64,000 bases of DNA from UPXZ01 sp964498765 (GCA_964498765.1 CAZCIU010000003.1:1-64000), one strand, 5' to 3'; shown: positions 54,614 to 61,996, counted from the stretch's first letter. Translations and numbers: made by a program. The notes: a model not told the origin generated them from the letters alone.

Positions 54614-54651
54614 TTTCTTTTCTTTGAAAAATTCAATTTTATAAATTCATG

Positions 54652-54659
54652 CAAAGGTA
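54652..54659 (-). promoter_or_regulatory. -7 promoter element for carB
   Basis: TACCTTTG on the minus strand, a perfect consensus match, giving a leader of about 215 bases. Confidence 0.65.
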
Positions 54660-54748
54660 CGACAAATTTTAATATTTCGTGAAAATTTTCGAAGAAAATA
54701 TTTCTAAAAAAAAATGAAAATATAATCTTAAATTCTATCATAAAACTG

Positions 54749-54756
54749 TAACTTTG
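54749..54756 (+). promoter_or_regulatory. -7 promoter element for the lipoprotein at 54793
   Basis: TAACTTTG, 37 bases before the ATG and divergent from the carB promoter. Confidence 0.6.
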
Positions 54757-54792
54757 AAACTCAATTATTATTAATCCAAACTAATAAATTTT

Positions 54793-55269
54793 ATGAAAAA
54801 ACTATTCATTTTTTTATCTTTAATTGTTTTCACTGCGTGTGCAACACAAAAATCAGCTGAAAACATTTCAAGCAAGTCCGGAAATGACCGCACGAAAAAA
54901 GTAGAATTTATCGACAATCAAACTTATCTGCTAACGGAGTATAGCAATGACAATAGCTATGGTTTTACGCAAGAAAATCCGGTAAAAGTGGGCGGAGTTT
55001 CTGAAGGTCCGAGAAATGAACGGCGATTTCTGAATGCGCTCACAGGCCCAAATGGCGAAGAAGTCGGTTATTTCAGAGTTGGAAGTTGCTGCAGTTTCAA
55101 AACTCCGAACGGCTACAACGGACTTGGGCTTTTGGACAATTACAAGGTTTATTACAAAGGCATTAAAGATACCGTGAACATTTACATAAATATGTATGAC
55201 GAAGGTGATTTGAAAATTCCAGTTGGATTTAAAGCGAAAAGTTCGGATATTTTTGCATTGGAAAATTGA
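54793..55269 (+). CDS. Lipoprotein of a conserved Bacteroidota family, unknown function
   Basis: 158 residues. Lipobox VFTACAT with the cysteine at about 16. The rest includes SYGFTQENPVKVGG, EGPRNERRFLNALTGPNGE and RVGSCCSFKTPNG, a pattern that databases often label 2-dehydro-3-deoxyphosphooctonate aldolase. That label does not fit: the protein is far shorter than KdsA and lacks its barrel. A vicinal CC pair is notable. Likely outer-membrane anchored. Confidence 0.78.
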   Translation: MKKLFIFLSLIVFTACATQKSAENISSKSGNDRTKKVEFIDNQTYLLTEYSNDNSYGFTQENPVKVGGVSEGPRNERRFLNALTGPNGEEVGYFRVGSCCSFKTPNGYNGLGLLDNYKVYYKGIKDTVNIYINMYDEGDLKIPVGFKAKSSDIFALEN

Positions 55270-55353
55270 TTTCAAAATCAGCAATTTAGATGAAAAAATA
55301 AATTAATTGTAAAAATTTTGATGATTTTTTGAACATTTTTTTTCAAAATAGCG

Positions 55354-55361
55354 TACTTTTG
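55354..55361 (+). promoter_or_regulatory. -7 promoter element for tRNA-Thr
   Basis: TACTTTTG matches TAnnTTTG and ends 14 bases before the tRNA. Confidence 0.55.
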
Positions 55362-55374
55362 CAAATCATTTTTA

Positions 55375-55447
55375 GCCTTTTTAGCTCAGTTGGTAGAGCA
55401 ATTCATTCGTAATGAATAGGTCTGGGGTTCGAGTCCCCAAAAAGGCT
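55375..55447 (+). tRNA. tRNA-Thr (CGU)
   Basis: 73 bases fold as a full cloverleaf: acceptor GCCTTTT/AAAAGGC, D-arm GCTC...GAGC, anticodon stem ATTCA/TGAAT with loop TTCGTAA (anticodon CGU), T-arm TGGGG/CCCCA with TTCGAGT loop. CCA is not encoded. CGU reads ACG. Confidence 0.96.
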
Positions 55448-55597
55448 CATTATTATCTCTTTAGCTTGAAAATTCCATCCTTTTCAACTTTCTCTACTCA
55501 CCAAATATTCTCCATTCATTTATCCTTCAAAATATTTATCTGTTACCAAATCGAACTTTTTTACTACACTTTTGTTTGATATTTCAAAAATACGTAT

Positions 55598-55605
55598 TAT
55601 CTTTG
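55598..55605 (+). promoter_or_regulatory. Promoter for the leu operon leader
   Basis: TATCTTTG with a TTTG box at 55575-55578, 19 bases upstream. Both parts fit the Bacteroidota consensus. Confidence 0.75.
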
Positions 55606-55625
55606 CAACGATTTATAAGAAAACA

Positions 55626-55694
55626 ATGACAAATTATTTTATACATATTATTCTTCTCAGCATTATTATTCTCTTACAAAATAAGACGAAGTGA
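55626..55694 (+). CDS. leu operon leader peptide (22 codons, Ile/Leu-rich)
   Basis: ATG at 55626 after AAGAAAAC. The peptide starts MTNYFIHIILLSIIILLQ: of 22 residues six are Ile and four Leu, in the clusters IILL and IIILL. The stop (TGA, 55692-55694) is about 40 bases before a strong terminator, and leuA follows. This is the classical layout of a branched-chain amino acid attenuator, in which ribosome stalling on uncharged Leu/Ile tRNA allows read-through. Confidence 0.82.
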   Translation: MTNYFIHIILLSIIILLQNKTK

Positions 55695-55733
55695 GTTTGG
55701 TATGTATATATTAAATATATAATTAAGAAATAT

Positions 55734-55771
55734 AAAAAGCCTTTCTCACATCAGAGAAAGGTTTTTTTTTT
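55734..55771 (+). terminator. leu operon attenuator terminator
   Basis: AAAAAGCCTTTCTC (55734-55747) pairs with 55754-55767 (one G-T pair) around ACATCA, followed by a long T-run, 45 bases before the leuA ATG. GTGAG at 55691-55695, at the leader stop, is complementary to CTCAC at 55745-55749 and is a weak antiterminator candidate. An AT palindrome (about 55704-55722) lies between. Confidence 0.85.
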
Positions 55772-55815
55772 GAAATAAAACAGACAAATTCCAAATCATA
55801 AAACACATTTTGAGT

Positions 55816-57309
55816 ATGGATAAATTATTTATTTTCGACACAACATTAAGGGACGGTGAGCAGGTTCCGGGTTGTCAGCTGAACACAGTAGAAAAAATTC
55901 AAGTGGCCAAAGCATTGGAAGGACTTGGCGTGGACGTGATTGAAGCCGGTTTTCCGATTTCAAGTCCGGGTGATTTCAAATCGGTTGTGGAAATTTCCAA
56001 AGCCGTTACTTGGCCGACCATCTGCGCACTCACACGCGGCGTTGAGAAAGACATTGAAGCAGCAGCAGAAGCCCTTCAATATGCCAAACGTGGACGTATC
56101 CATACTGGATTAGGCACATCTGAACAACATATAAAGTATAAATTTAACTCTACACAGGACGAAATTCTGGAACGTGCAGTTGCTGCAACTAAATATGCCA
56201 AAAAATTCGTGGAAGACGTGGAATTTTACTGCGAAGATGCCGGACGAACCGATAATGTTTACCTGGCTCGCGTAGTGGAAGCCGTGATTAAAGCCGGTGC
56301 TACAGTCGTAAACATTCCGGACACAACCGGTTATTGCCTGCCTTGGGAATACGGTGAAAAAATCAAATTCCTTTTTGAAAATGTGAAAAATATCCATCAA
56401 GCGGTGATTTCTACACATTGTCATAACGACCTTGGAATGGCGACTGCCAACACAATGGCGGGCGTACTAAATGGCGCTCGTCAGGTGGAAGTTACCATCA
56501 ACGGCATCGGAGAACGAGCCGGAAATACTTCATTGGAAGAAGTGGCGATGATACTGAAATGCCACAATGGATTGGGAATTGACACCAATATTAATACGCA
56601 GAAAATTTATCCGGTGAGCCGTTTGGTTTCCAGTTTGATGAATATGCCTGTACAGCCGAATAAAGCGGTGGTTGGACGCAATGCGTTTGCTCACTCGTCC
56701 GGAATTCACCAGGATGGCGTGCTGAAAAACCGCGAAAGTTACGAAATTATGGATCCGACTGATGTTGGAATTGACAAAAACTCTATCTTGCTGACTGCCA
56801 GAAGCGGACGCGCTGCGTTGAAACATCGTTTGAGCGTGCTTGGCGTGGAAGTGGATAATGGAAAACTGGATGAAATATATGAGAAATTCCTGAAACTGGC
56901 CGACAAGAAAAAAGACATTAACGATGATGATGTAATGATGCTGGCAGGAATGGAACGCATGGAAAATCAGCGCATAAAAATTGATTATCTGCAAGTTACA
57001 TCTGGTGTTGGCGTGAAATCTGTTGCCAGTGTAGGTCTTTTGATTGCAGGCGAAAAATTCGAAGCAGCTTCCAGCGGAAACGGTCCGGTTGATGCGGCCA
57101 TCAAAGCGATGAAACAGATTATCCGACGCAATATGACGCTTCAAGAATTCACCATTCAAGCCATCAGCCGCGGAAGCGACGATGTTGGAAAAGTGCATAT
57201 GCAGGTAGAACACAACGGTTCGGTTTATTACGGATTTGGCGCAAATACTGATATTATTGCCGCATCACTCGAAGCTTACGTGGATGCGATAAATAAGTTT
57301 GTGAAGTAA
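55816..57309 (+). CDS. leuA: 2-isopropylmalate synthase
   Basis: First committed step of leucine synthesis. The ATG at 55816 is preferred over an in-frame TTG at 55810, giving 497 residues. HMGL-like TIM barrel with FDTTLRDGEQVPGC, the HCHNDLGMATAN metal site and GIGERAGNTSLEEV; C-terminal LeuA dimer/allosteric domain from about 370. First gene of the operon, under the attenuator. A second LeuA-like gene at the end of the operon differs in sequence and probably handles another substrate. Confidence 0.95.
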   Translation: MDKLFIFDTTLRDGEQVPGCQLNTVEKIQVAKALEGLGVDVIEAGFPISSPGDFKSVVEISKAVTWPTICALTRGVEKDIEAAAEALQYAKRGRIHTGLGTSEQHIKYKFNSTQDEILERAVAATKYAKKFVEDVEFYCEDAGRTDNVYLARVVEAVIKAGATVVNIPDTTGYCLPWEYGEKIKFLFENVKNIHQAVISTHCHNDLGMATANTMAGVLNGARQVEVTINGIGERAGNTSLEEVAMILKCHNGLGIDTNINTQKIYPVSRLVSSLMNMPVQPNKAVVGRNAFAHSSGIHQDGVLKNRESYEIMDPTDVGIDKNSILLTARSGRAALKHRLSVLGVEVDNGKLDEIYEKFLKLADKKKDINDDDVMMLAGMERMENQRIKIDYLQVTSGVGVKSVASVGLLIAGEKFEAASSGNGPVDAAIKAMKQIIRRNMTLQEFTIQAISRGSDDVGKVHMQVEHNGSVYYGFGANTDIIAASLEAYVDAINKFVK

Positions 57310-57313
57310 GAAG

Positions 57314-57358
57314 GTCTTAACTGTGATTTTAGTTTGATTAATATGATTATTATGATTT
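57314..57358 (+). repeat. Left end of cassette A, TGATT-periodic
   Basis: GTCTTAACTGTGATT is followed by TGATT repeated at roughly 10-11 base intervals. Closely similar to the solo copy at 61991-62024. Confidence 0.6.
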
Positions 57359-57375
57359 CGTAAATTGGAAAAAAG

Positions 57376-57780
57376 ATGATTAACGAAAAATATAAATATT
57401 CAGAATTGACTTCTAAAATCATAGGTTGCGCTATGACCGTTCACAAAGCATTGGGAAACGGTTTCCATGAAGTGATATACCAACGTGCATTAGCAATAGA
57501 AATGAATTTAGCCGGACTTGAATTTAATAGGGAATTTGAAATGCCAATTTTTTATCGTGACCAACACATAGGAACAAGGCGTGTCGATTTCTTTGTAGAA
57601 AACTCCGTTTCGGTTGAAATAAAAGCAATTTCAGCATTAGATAATACAAATCTTGCACAAGCAATAAATTATCTTGAAGCTTACAATCTTGAAATTGGAT
57701 TATTGATTAACTTTGGCGAACAAAGTTTAGTTTTCAAAAGGCTTGAAAACAAGAAATTTAATCCACAACTAATCAAGTAG
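57376..57780 (+). CDS. GxxExxY protein, PD-(D/E)XK nuclease-like fold (copy 1)
   Basis: 134 residues. The namesake motif is G29-F-H-E32-V-I-Y35; the nuclease-like core is D71, E81-I-K83 and Q95 (AQAINYLEAYN). All catalytic-type residues of a PD-(D/E)XK site are present. Family function is unknown. The gene interrupts the leu operon and has inverted repeats at its flanks. Only moderately similar to the second copy at 60896, so not a recent local duplication. Confidence 0.85.
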   Translation: MINEKYKYSELTSKIIGCAMTVHKALGNGFHEVIYQRALAIEMNLAGLEFNREFEMPIFYRDQHIGTRRVDFFVENSVSVEIKAISALDNTNLAQAINYLEAYNLEIGLLINFGEQSLVFKRLENKKFNPQLIK

Positions 57781-57815
57781 ATCAAAAAAAATCAATTTAC
57801 AATCATAGTTCAGAC
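57781..57815 (-). repeat. Right end of cassette A
   Basis: Read on the minus strand: GTCTGAACTATGATT then TGATT-like units; the inner part overlaps the stop region of the GxxExxY gene. Confidence 0.55.
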
Positions 57816-57818
57816 AAT

Positions 57819-58373
57819 ATGACTGAAAAAGAAAAAATGCTTTCAGAGCTTCTTTATGATGCCAATTACGACCCGGACTTAATAGAAGAAAGAGCGGTTT
57901 GTAAGGATAAAATTTACAATTACAACCGCTTGCGACCATCAGACACATTGTATCGGCGGACGCTATTACTCGATATTTTGGGTAAAACGGGTAAAAACTT
58001 TGCTTTTGAACAGCCGTTTTACTGCGATTATGGTTACAATATTTCAGTGGGTGAGAATTTCTTCTCAAATTTCAATTTTGTGATATTGGATGAAGCGCCC
58101 GTTACCATTGGCGATAATGTATTCATCGCCCCAAACGTAGGGATTTACACAGCCACTCACCCACTCGATGCAGAAACTCGCAACAAAGGATTAGAAACTG
58201 CTTTGCCGGTAACGATTGGTGACAACGTGTGGATAGGTGCTGGCGTGCAGATTTTACCGGGAGTTAGCATTGGCGACAATGCGGTAATCGGCGCGGGAAG
58301 TGTAGTAAACAAATCCATTCCAGCAAACGTTTTAGCAGTTGGAAATCCGTGTAAGGTGGTGAAAGAAATATAG
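57819..58373 (+). CDS. Maltose/galactoside O-acetyltransferase family protein
   Basis: 184 residues, left-handed beta-helix acetyltransferase. N-terminal Mac domain (KEKMLSELLYDANYDPDL), then ENFFSNFNFVILDEAPVTIGDNVFIAPNVGIYTATHPLD (catalytic His) and hexapeptide repeats ending VIGAGSVVNKSIPANVLAVGNPCKVVK. Acceptor sugar unknown. It has no evident link to leucine synthesis and starts 4 bases after the repeat end of cassette A. Its TAG stop is the first part of a TAGCCCCC palindromic repeat. Confidence 0.9.
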   Translation: MTEKEKMLSELLYDANYDPDLIEERAVCKDKIYNYNRLRPSDTLYRRTLLLDILGKTGKNFAFEQPFYCDYGYNISVGENFFSNFNFVILDEAPVTIGDNVFIAPNVGIYTATHPLDAETRNKGLETALPVTIGDNVWIGAGVQILPGVSIGDNAVIGAGSVVNKSIPANVLAVGNPCKVVKEI

Positions 58374-58401
58374 CCCCCTAAATCCCCCTCAAGGGGGACT
58401 T
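58371..58401. repeat. TAGCCCCC palindromic repeat at the acetyltransferase stop codon
   Basis: TAGCCCCCTAAATCCCCC, then TCAAGGGGGACTT. Same family as 62532-62557 (inverted, nearly identical) and related to 36438-36498. The stop codon of the preceding gene is the element's TAG. Confidence 0.75.
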
Positions 58402-58539
58402 AAGTGAAATTAGATGATTTTCTGCACCTATTTTTAATGTAAATTGAAATTATTTAATAGACTGTATTAAAGTACAAGACAAAAAATATTTTGTTCTACA
58501 TATTTGTTTCAAAAAAGAATAATTATCGTTGTGTTTTTT

Positions 58540-58653
58540 CTAACCCTTCCCCCTTCGGGTACTTCCCTTAATCATAAGGGAAGATTTGTGCGTGAGATCT
58601 TCAATATCCCCTTTTGATAAAGGGGACGAGCGAGGAACGAGCGGAGGGGTTAG
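58540..58653. repeat. 114-base multi-hairpin palindromic element
   Basis: Outer ends CTAACCC and GGGGTTAG are inverted; inside are three hairpins: CCCTTCGGG, CTTCCCTTA/TAAGGGAAG and CCCCTTTT/AAAGGGG. It fills most of the 323-base gap between the acetyltransferase and GrpB genes, where no coding ORF is seen. Confidence 0.72.
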
Positions 58654-58696
58654 ATTAACTTAATACAACCAATAAAGTACTATAAAAATTTCTTTC

Positions 58697-59329
58697 ATGT
58701 ACTCAGAGACTGTATTCACATTAAATAGTAAAAAATTTATGCAGAACAAATCTCTTGATGAATTAACTACCGAAGAATTAGGACGACTTTTTCCAATAGA
58801 AATTGTTCCTTTCAACAAACAATGGAACACTTTATTTCTACTAGAAAAAGAATTGATAAATAATTCATTAGGAGAAAAAATTGCATTAAGAGTTGAACAC
58901 TTTGGAAGTACAGCGGTACTAGGACTTTCAGCGAAGCCAATCATCGATATTCTGGTAGAAATTCCACAATTGACCGAGGAATTGAAAGCATCTATTATTT
59001 CAAAAATGGACAAAATCGGTTACAAATTTATCTGGCGGACAGATGATGAAGAACCATACATGAATTTTGTTAAAGGATACACGATAACCGGATTTGAAGG
59101 GCAGGTTTTTCATATTCACATGGGCGATAAAAATCACTCGCTTTGGGACAGGATTTTCTTTCGGGATTATTTAAGAGAACATCCGGAAATTGCCAAAGAG
59201 TATGAAAATCTGAAAATTGAACTGGCTGAAATTCACAAAAATAACCGCGAAACGTACACGCAGGCAAAAACTGAATTTATTACGAGAATAACTGAAATTG
59301 CGAAGCAAACTTACAGACCGCTACGCTGA
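58697..59329 (+). CDS. GrpB family protein (UPF0157)
   Basis: 210 residues. Nucleotidyltransferase-like UPF0157 fold: VEHFGSTAVLGLSAKPIIDILVEIP with the GS and D-x-D-like residues, then HIHMGDKNHSLWDRIFFRDYLREHPEIAKEYENLK. Some relatives synthesise dephospho-CoA or dNTP-linked products, but the role here is unknown. It looks like a passenger in the leu operon. Confidence 0.85.
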   Translation: MYSETVFTLNSKKFMQNKSLDELTTEELGRLFPIEIVPFNKQWNTLFLLEKELINNSLGEKIALRVEHFGSTAVLGLSAKPIIDILVEIPQLTEELKASIISKMDKIGYKFIWRTDDEEPYMNFVKGYTITGFEGQVFHIHMGDKNHSLWDRIFFRDYLREHPEIAKEYENLKIELAEIHKNNRETYTQAKTEFITRITEIAKQTYRPLR

Positions 59330-59392
59330 CAGAATACAGAACACAGACTGACAGAAAAACAGTAACAAAAAATAACAATATAACTATAAAAT

Positions 59393-60802
59393 ATGACTAC
59401 AAACTCACAAAAAAGGGCTTCAACCCTTTTCGACAAAATCTGGGATGCACACGTTGTTTCGACTATCGAAAACGGACCGACACAGCTTTATATAGACCGC
59501 CATTTTTGCCACGAAGTTACAAGTCCACAGGCTTTTAACGGACTTCGTGCACGCGGTTTGAAGGTTTTCCGTCCGGAAAAAACAACGATGACTGCCGACC
59601 ACAACACACCGACTATCAATCAGGAACTTCCGGTAAAAGACCCGATTTCCAAAAATCAGTTGGATCAATTTGCCAAAAATGCAAAGGAATTCGGAATGCC
59701 GATTTTCTACCCGCTCGGACACGAGAAAAACGGCGTAGTTCACATCATCGGCCCTGAAAACGGCTTTACACAGCCTGGAATGACGATTGTCTGCGGTGAC
59801 AGCCACACTTCTACTCACGGTGCTTTCGGTACGATTGCATTCGGCATCGGCACCAGCGAAGTAGAAATGGTGCTTGCTACGCAATGTATCCTGCAAAGTC
59901 GCCCGAAAACGATGCGCATCACTTTCAACGGAAAACTGAACCCGGGCGTAACGTCCAAGGATTTAGCGCTTTTTATGATTTCAAAACTGACCACAGGCGG
60001 TGCTACGGGCTATTTCGTAGAATATGCCGGCGAGGCCATCCGCAATATGACGATGGAGCAAAGAATGACCGTTTGTAACTTGTCCATCGAAATGGGTGCG
60101 CGCGGTGGTTTGATTGCACCGGATGAAACGACTTTCAACTATGTAAAAGGGCGTGAATTTGCACCGAAAGGCGAAGAATGGGAAGAAAAACTGGCCTATT
60201 GGAAAACGCTGAAATCGGATAATGATGCGGTTTTCGATATGGAACTGACCTTTGACGCATCAGAAATTCAGCCGATGATTACTTACGGAACTAATCCCGG
60301 AATGGGAATGGGCATCAACGAAAGCATTCCTACGCTGGATGAAATTGATGAAGCCGGACGTATTTCGTTCCAAAAATCACTGGAATATATGGGCTTTGCA
60401 CCAGGAGAAAAATTGCTTGGAAAATCAATCGATTACGTTTTCCTGGGCAGTTGCACGAACGGTCGGATTGAAGATTTCCGCCTCTTTGCCAACTACGTGA
60501 AAGGCAAGAAAAAAGCCGATAATGTAACCGCGTGGCTCGTTCCGGGAAGCTGGAAGGTGCGTCAGCAGATAGAAGCAGAAGGTTTGGATAAAATCCTGAC
60601 CGAAGCCGGATTTGCCATTCGTCAGCCGGGTTGCTCGGCATGTTTGGCTATGAACGACGATAAAGTTCCTGCCGGAAAATACGCCGTCAGCACATCCAAT
60701 CGCAACTTTGAAGGCCGTCAAGGTCCCGGTGCACGCACCATCCTTGCAGGTCCGCTTGTTGCCGCCGCTGCCGCCATCAACGGTCGCATCACGTTGCCTT
60801 GA
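59393..60802 (+). CDS. leuC: 3-isopropylmalate dehydratase large subunit
   Basis: Isomerises 2- to 3-isopropylmalate with LeuD, using a [4Fe-4S] cluster. 469 residues. CGDSHTSTHGAFGTIAFGIGTSEVE, FLGSCTNGRIEDF and GCSACLAMNDD contain the cluster cysteines; the fold is aconitase-like. leuD follows after a 600-base interruption that holds the second GxxExxY cassette. Confidence 0.96.
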   Translation: MTTNSQKRASTLFDKIWDAHVVSTIENGPTQLYIDRHFCHEVTSPQAFNGLRARGLKVFRPEKTTMTADHNTPTINQELPVKDPISKNQLDQFAKNAKEFGMPIFYPLGHEKNGVVHIIGPENGFTQPGMTIVCGDSHTSTHGAFGTIAFGIGTSEVEMVLATQCILQSRPKTMRITFNGKLNPGVTSKDLALFMISKLTTGGATGYFVEYAGEAIRNMTMEQRMTVCNLSIEMGARGGLIAPDETTFNYVKGREFAPKGEEWEEKLAYWKTLKSDNDAVFDMELTFDASEIQPMITYGTNPGMGMGINESIPTLDEIDEAGRISFQKSLEYMGFAPGEKLLGKSIDYVFLGSCTNGRIEDFRLFANYVKGKKKADNVTAWLVPGSWKVRQQIEAEGLDKILTEAGFAIRQPGCSACLAMNDDKVPAGKYAVSTSNRNFEGRQGPGARTILAGPLVAAAAAINGRITLP

Positions 60803-60813
60803 TATTGATTTGG

Positions 60814-60851
60814 AACACAAATTACGCAAATATCACAAATGAACACAAATT
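60814..60851 (+). repeat. Left inverted repeat of cassette B
   Basis: Built of approximately 10-base units of ACACAAATT type. It begins 12 bases after the leuC stop. Confidence 0.75.
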
Positions 60852-60895
60852 TTAAATAAGATTATCAATCTAATTATTCTTATCCAATTAGAATT

Positions 60896-61291
60896 ATGAG
60901 CGATTATTCAGAAGATATTGTTCCAAAAGAATTAGTCGATATTATTTTATCTAATTTTTATCGGGTTCATAATGAGTTAGGATTTGGTTTTTTAGAAAAT
61001 GTGTATAAAAATGCCCTTTATTTCGCATTGAAAGATGAAGGTTTGAAATGCGAAACGGAGAAGCAGATTTTAGTTTATTTTGATGGGCGTGTGGTTGGTA
61101 CGTATTATGCAGATATATTGGTTGAAGATTGTATCATATTGGAGTTAAAAGCAGAAAAGGAACTTAATCCAATTCATGAAATTCAATTAATTAACTATCT
61201 GAAAGCAACAGACATCGAAATTGGTTATTTACTGAACTTCGGCTCTTCTGCAAAATTTAGCCGAAAAATATTCACAAATAATCGTAAATGA
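60896..61291 (+). CDS. GxxExxY protein, PD-(D/E)XK nuclease-like fold (copy 2)
   Basis: 131 residues. G31-F-L-E34-N-V-Y37 motif, D73 (YYADILVE), E83-L-K85 and Q97 (EIQLINYLKATD) make a complete PD-(D/E)XK-type site. The N-terminus differs from copy 1. Its flanks carry the 38-base inverted repeats of cassette B. The function of the family is unknown. Confidence 0.87.
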   Translation: MSDYSEDIVPKELVDIILSNFYRVHNELGFGFLENVYKNALYFALKDEGLKCETEKQILVYFDGRVVGTYYADILVEDCIILELKAEKELNPIHEIQLINYLKATDIEIGYLLNFGSSAKFSRKIFTNNRK

Positions 61292-61356
61292 GATTTTATA
61301 ATAAAATTACTTATAAATAAAGAACAGAAATTTTACAAAATTTATGAATGAATAAA

Positions 61357-61394
61357 AATTTGTGTCAATTCGTGTGATTAGTGTAATTTGTGTT
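61357..61394 (-). repeat. Right inverted repeat of cassette B
   Basis: AATTTGTGT, AATTCGTGT, GATTAGTGT and AATTTGTGTT units with a period near 10 bases. It ends 14 bases before the leuD ATG. Confidence 0.75.
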
Positions 61395-61408
61395 CAATAA
61401 AGATTACA

Positions 61409-61996
61409 ATGGAAAAATTTAAAACAATAATTAGCGGTGTAGTTCCGCTTCCGATAGAAAATGTGGATACCGACCAGATTATTCCGGCGCGTTTCCTGAA
61501 AGCAACCGACAAAAACGGTTTTGGCGACAATCTTTTTGCCGACTGGCGGTACAACAAAGACCAATCTCCGAAAGTTGATTTCGTACTAAACAATCCAACT
61601 TACGCAGGTGAAATCCTCGTAGCCGGAAAAAACTTTGGTTCCGGTTCCAGCCGTGAGCACGCCGCGTGGGCCATTGGCGGATACGGATTTAAAGTGGTGG
61701 TTTCGAGCTTCTTTGCCGACATTTTCAAAAACAACGCTTTAAATAACGGCATTCTTCCTGTGGTAGTTTCGCCGGAATTTTTAGCAGAAATTTTTGCATC
61801 GGTTAATGAAAATCCAAAAACCACACTGACCGTGGATTTGGAAAATCAAACCATTTCCAACAACGCCAACGGAAAATCAGAAAATTTTGAAATCAATGCT
61901 TACAAAAAAGATTGTCTGCTGAATGGTTTTGATGATATTGATTATCTGTTGAGTAAAAAAGAGTTAATTGAACAGTGGGAAGAAAACCATGTCTGA
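61409..61996 (+). CDS. leuD: 3-isopropylmalate dehydratase small subunit
   Basis: Swivel-domain partner of LeuC. 195 residues from the ATG at 61409; an in-frame TTG at 61388 lies within the cassette B repeat and is rejected. NVDTDQIIPARFLK and GKNFGSGSSREHAAWAIGGYG are diagnostic. The last codons and stop (GTC TGA) coincide with the start of a GTCTGAACTGTGATT repeat, so the C-terminus may have been set by that insertion. Confidence 0.95.
   Translation: MEKFKTIISGVVPLPIENVDTDQIIPARFLKATDKNGFGDNLFADWRYNKDQSPKVDFVLNNPTYAGEILVAGKNFGSGSSREHAAWAIGGYGFKVVVSSFFADIFKNNALNNGILPVVVSPEFLAEIFASVNENPKTTLTVDLENQTISNNANGKSENFEINAYKKDCLLNGFDDIDYLLSKKELIEQWEENHV

Larger units (their letters stand above)
57314..57815 (+). 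mobile_element. Candidate GxxExxY cassette A
   Basis: A GxxExxY gene bounded by inverted ends: GTCTTAACTGTGATT at 57314-57328 and, on the opposite strand, GTCTGAACTATGATT at 57815-57801 (13 of 15 match, with weaker similarity extending inward about 45 bases). It sits between leuA (stop 57309) and an acetyltransferase gene. Mobility is inferred, not shown; no target duplication was identified. Confidence 0.45.
60814..61394 (+). mobile_element. Candidate GxxExxY cassette B with 38-base inverted repeats
   Basis: Left end 60814-60851 and right end 61357-61394 (inverted) match at 31 of 38 positions, with identical outer 12 bases (AACACAAATTAC). They enclose one GxxExxY gene and split leuC from leuD. 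No transposase is present, so if mobile it uses another enzyme or the nuclease-like protein itself. Inference. Confidence 0.55.

Noticed and set aside
54793..55269. Database-style name 2-dehydro-3-deoxyphosphooctonate aldolase for this lipoprotein family.
   Set aside because: The product is 158 residues with a lipobox and lacks KdsA barrel motifs; the name appears to be propagated error.
60814..61394. CRISPR-like interpretation of the short-period repeats around the GxxExxY genes.
   Set aside because: Units are only 9-11 bases, degenerate, without unique spacers, and no cas gene is present.
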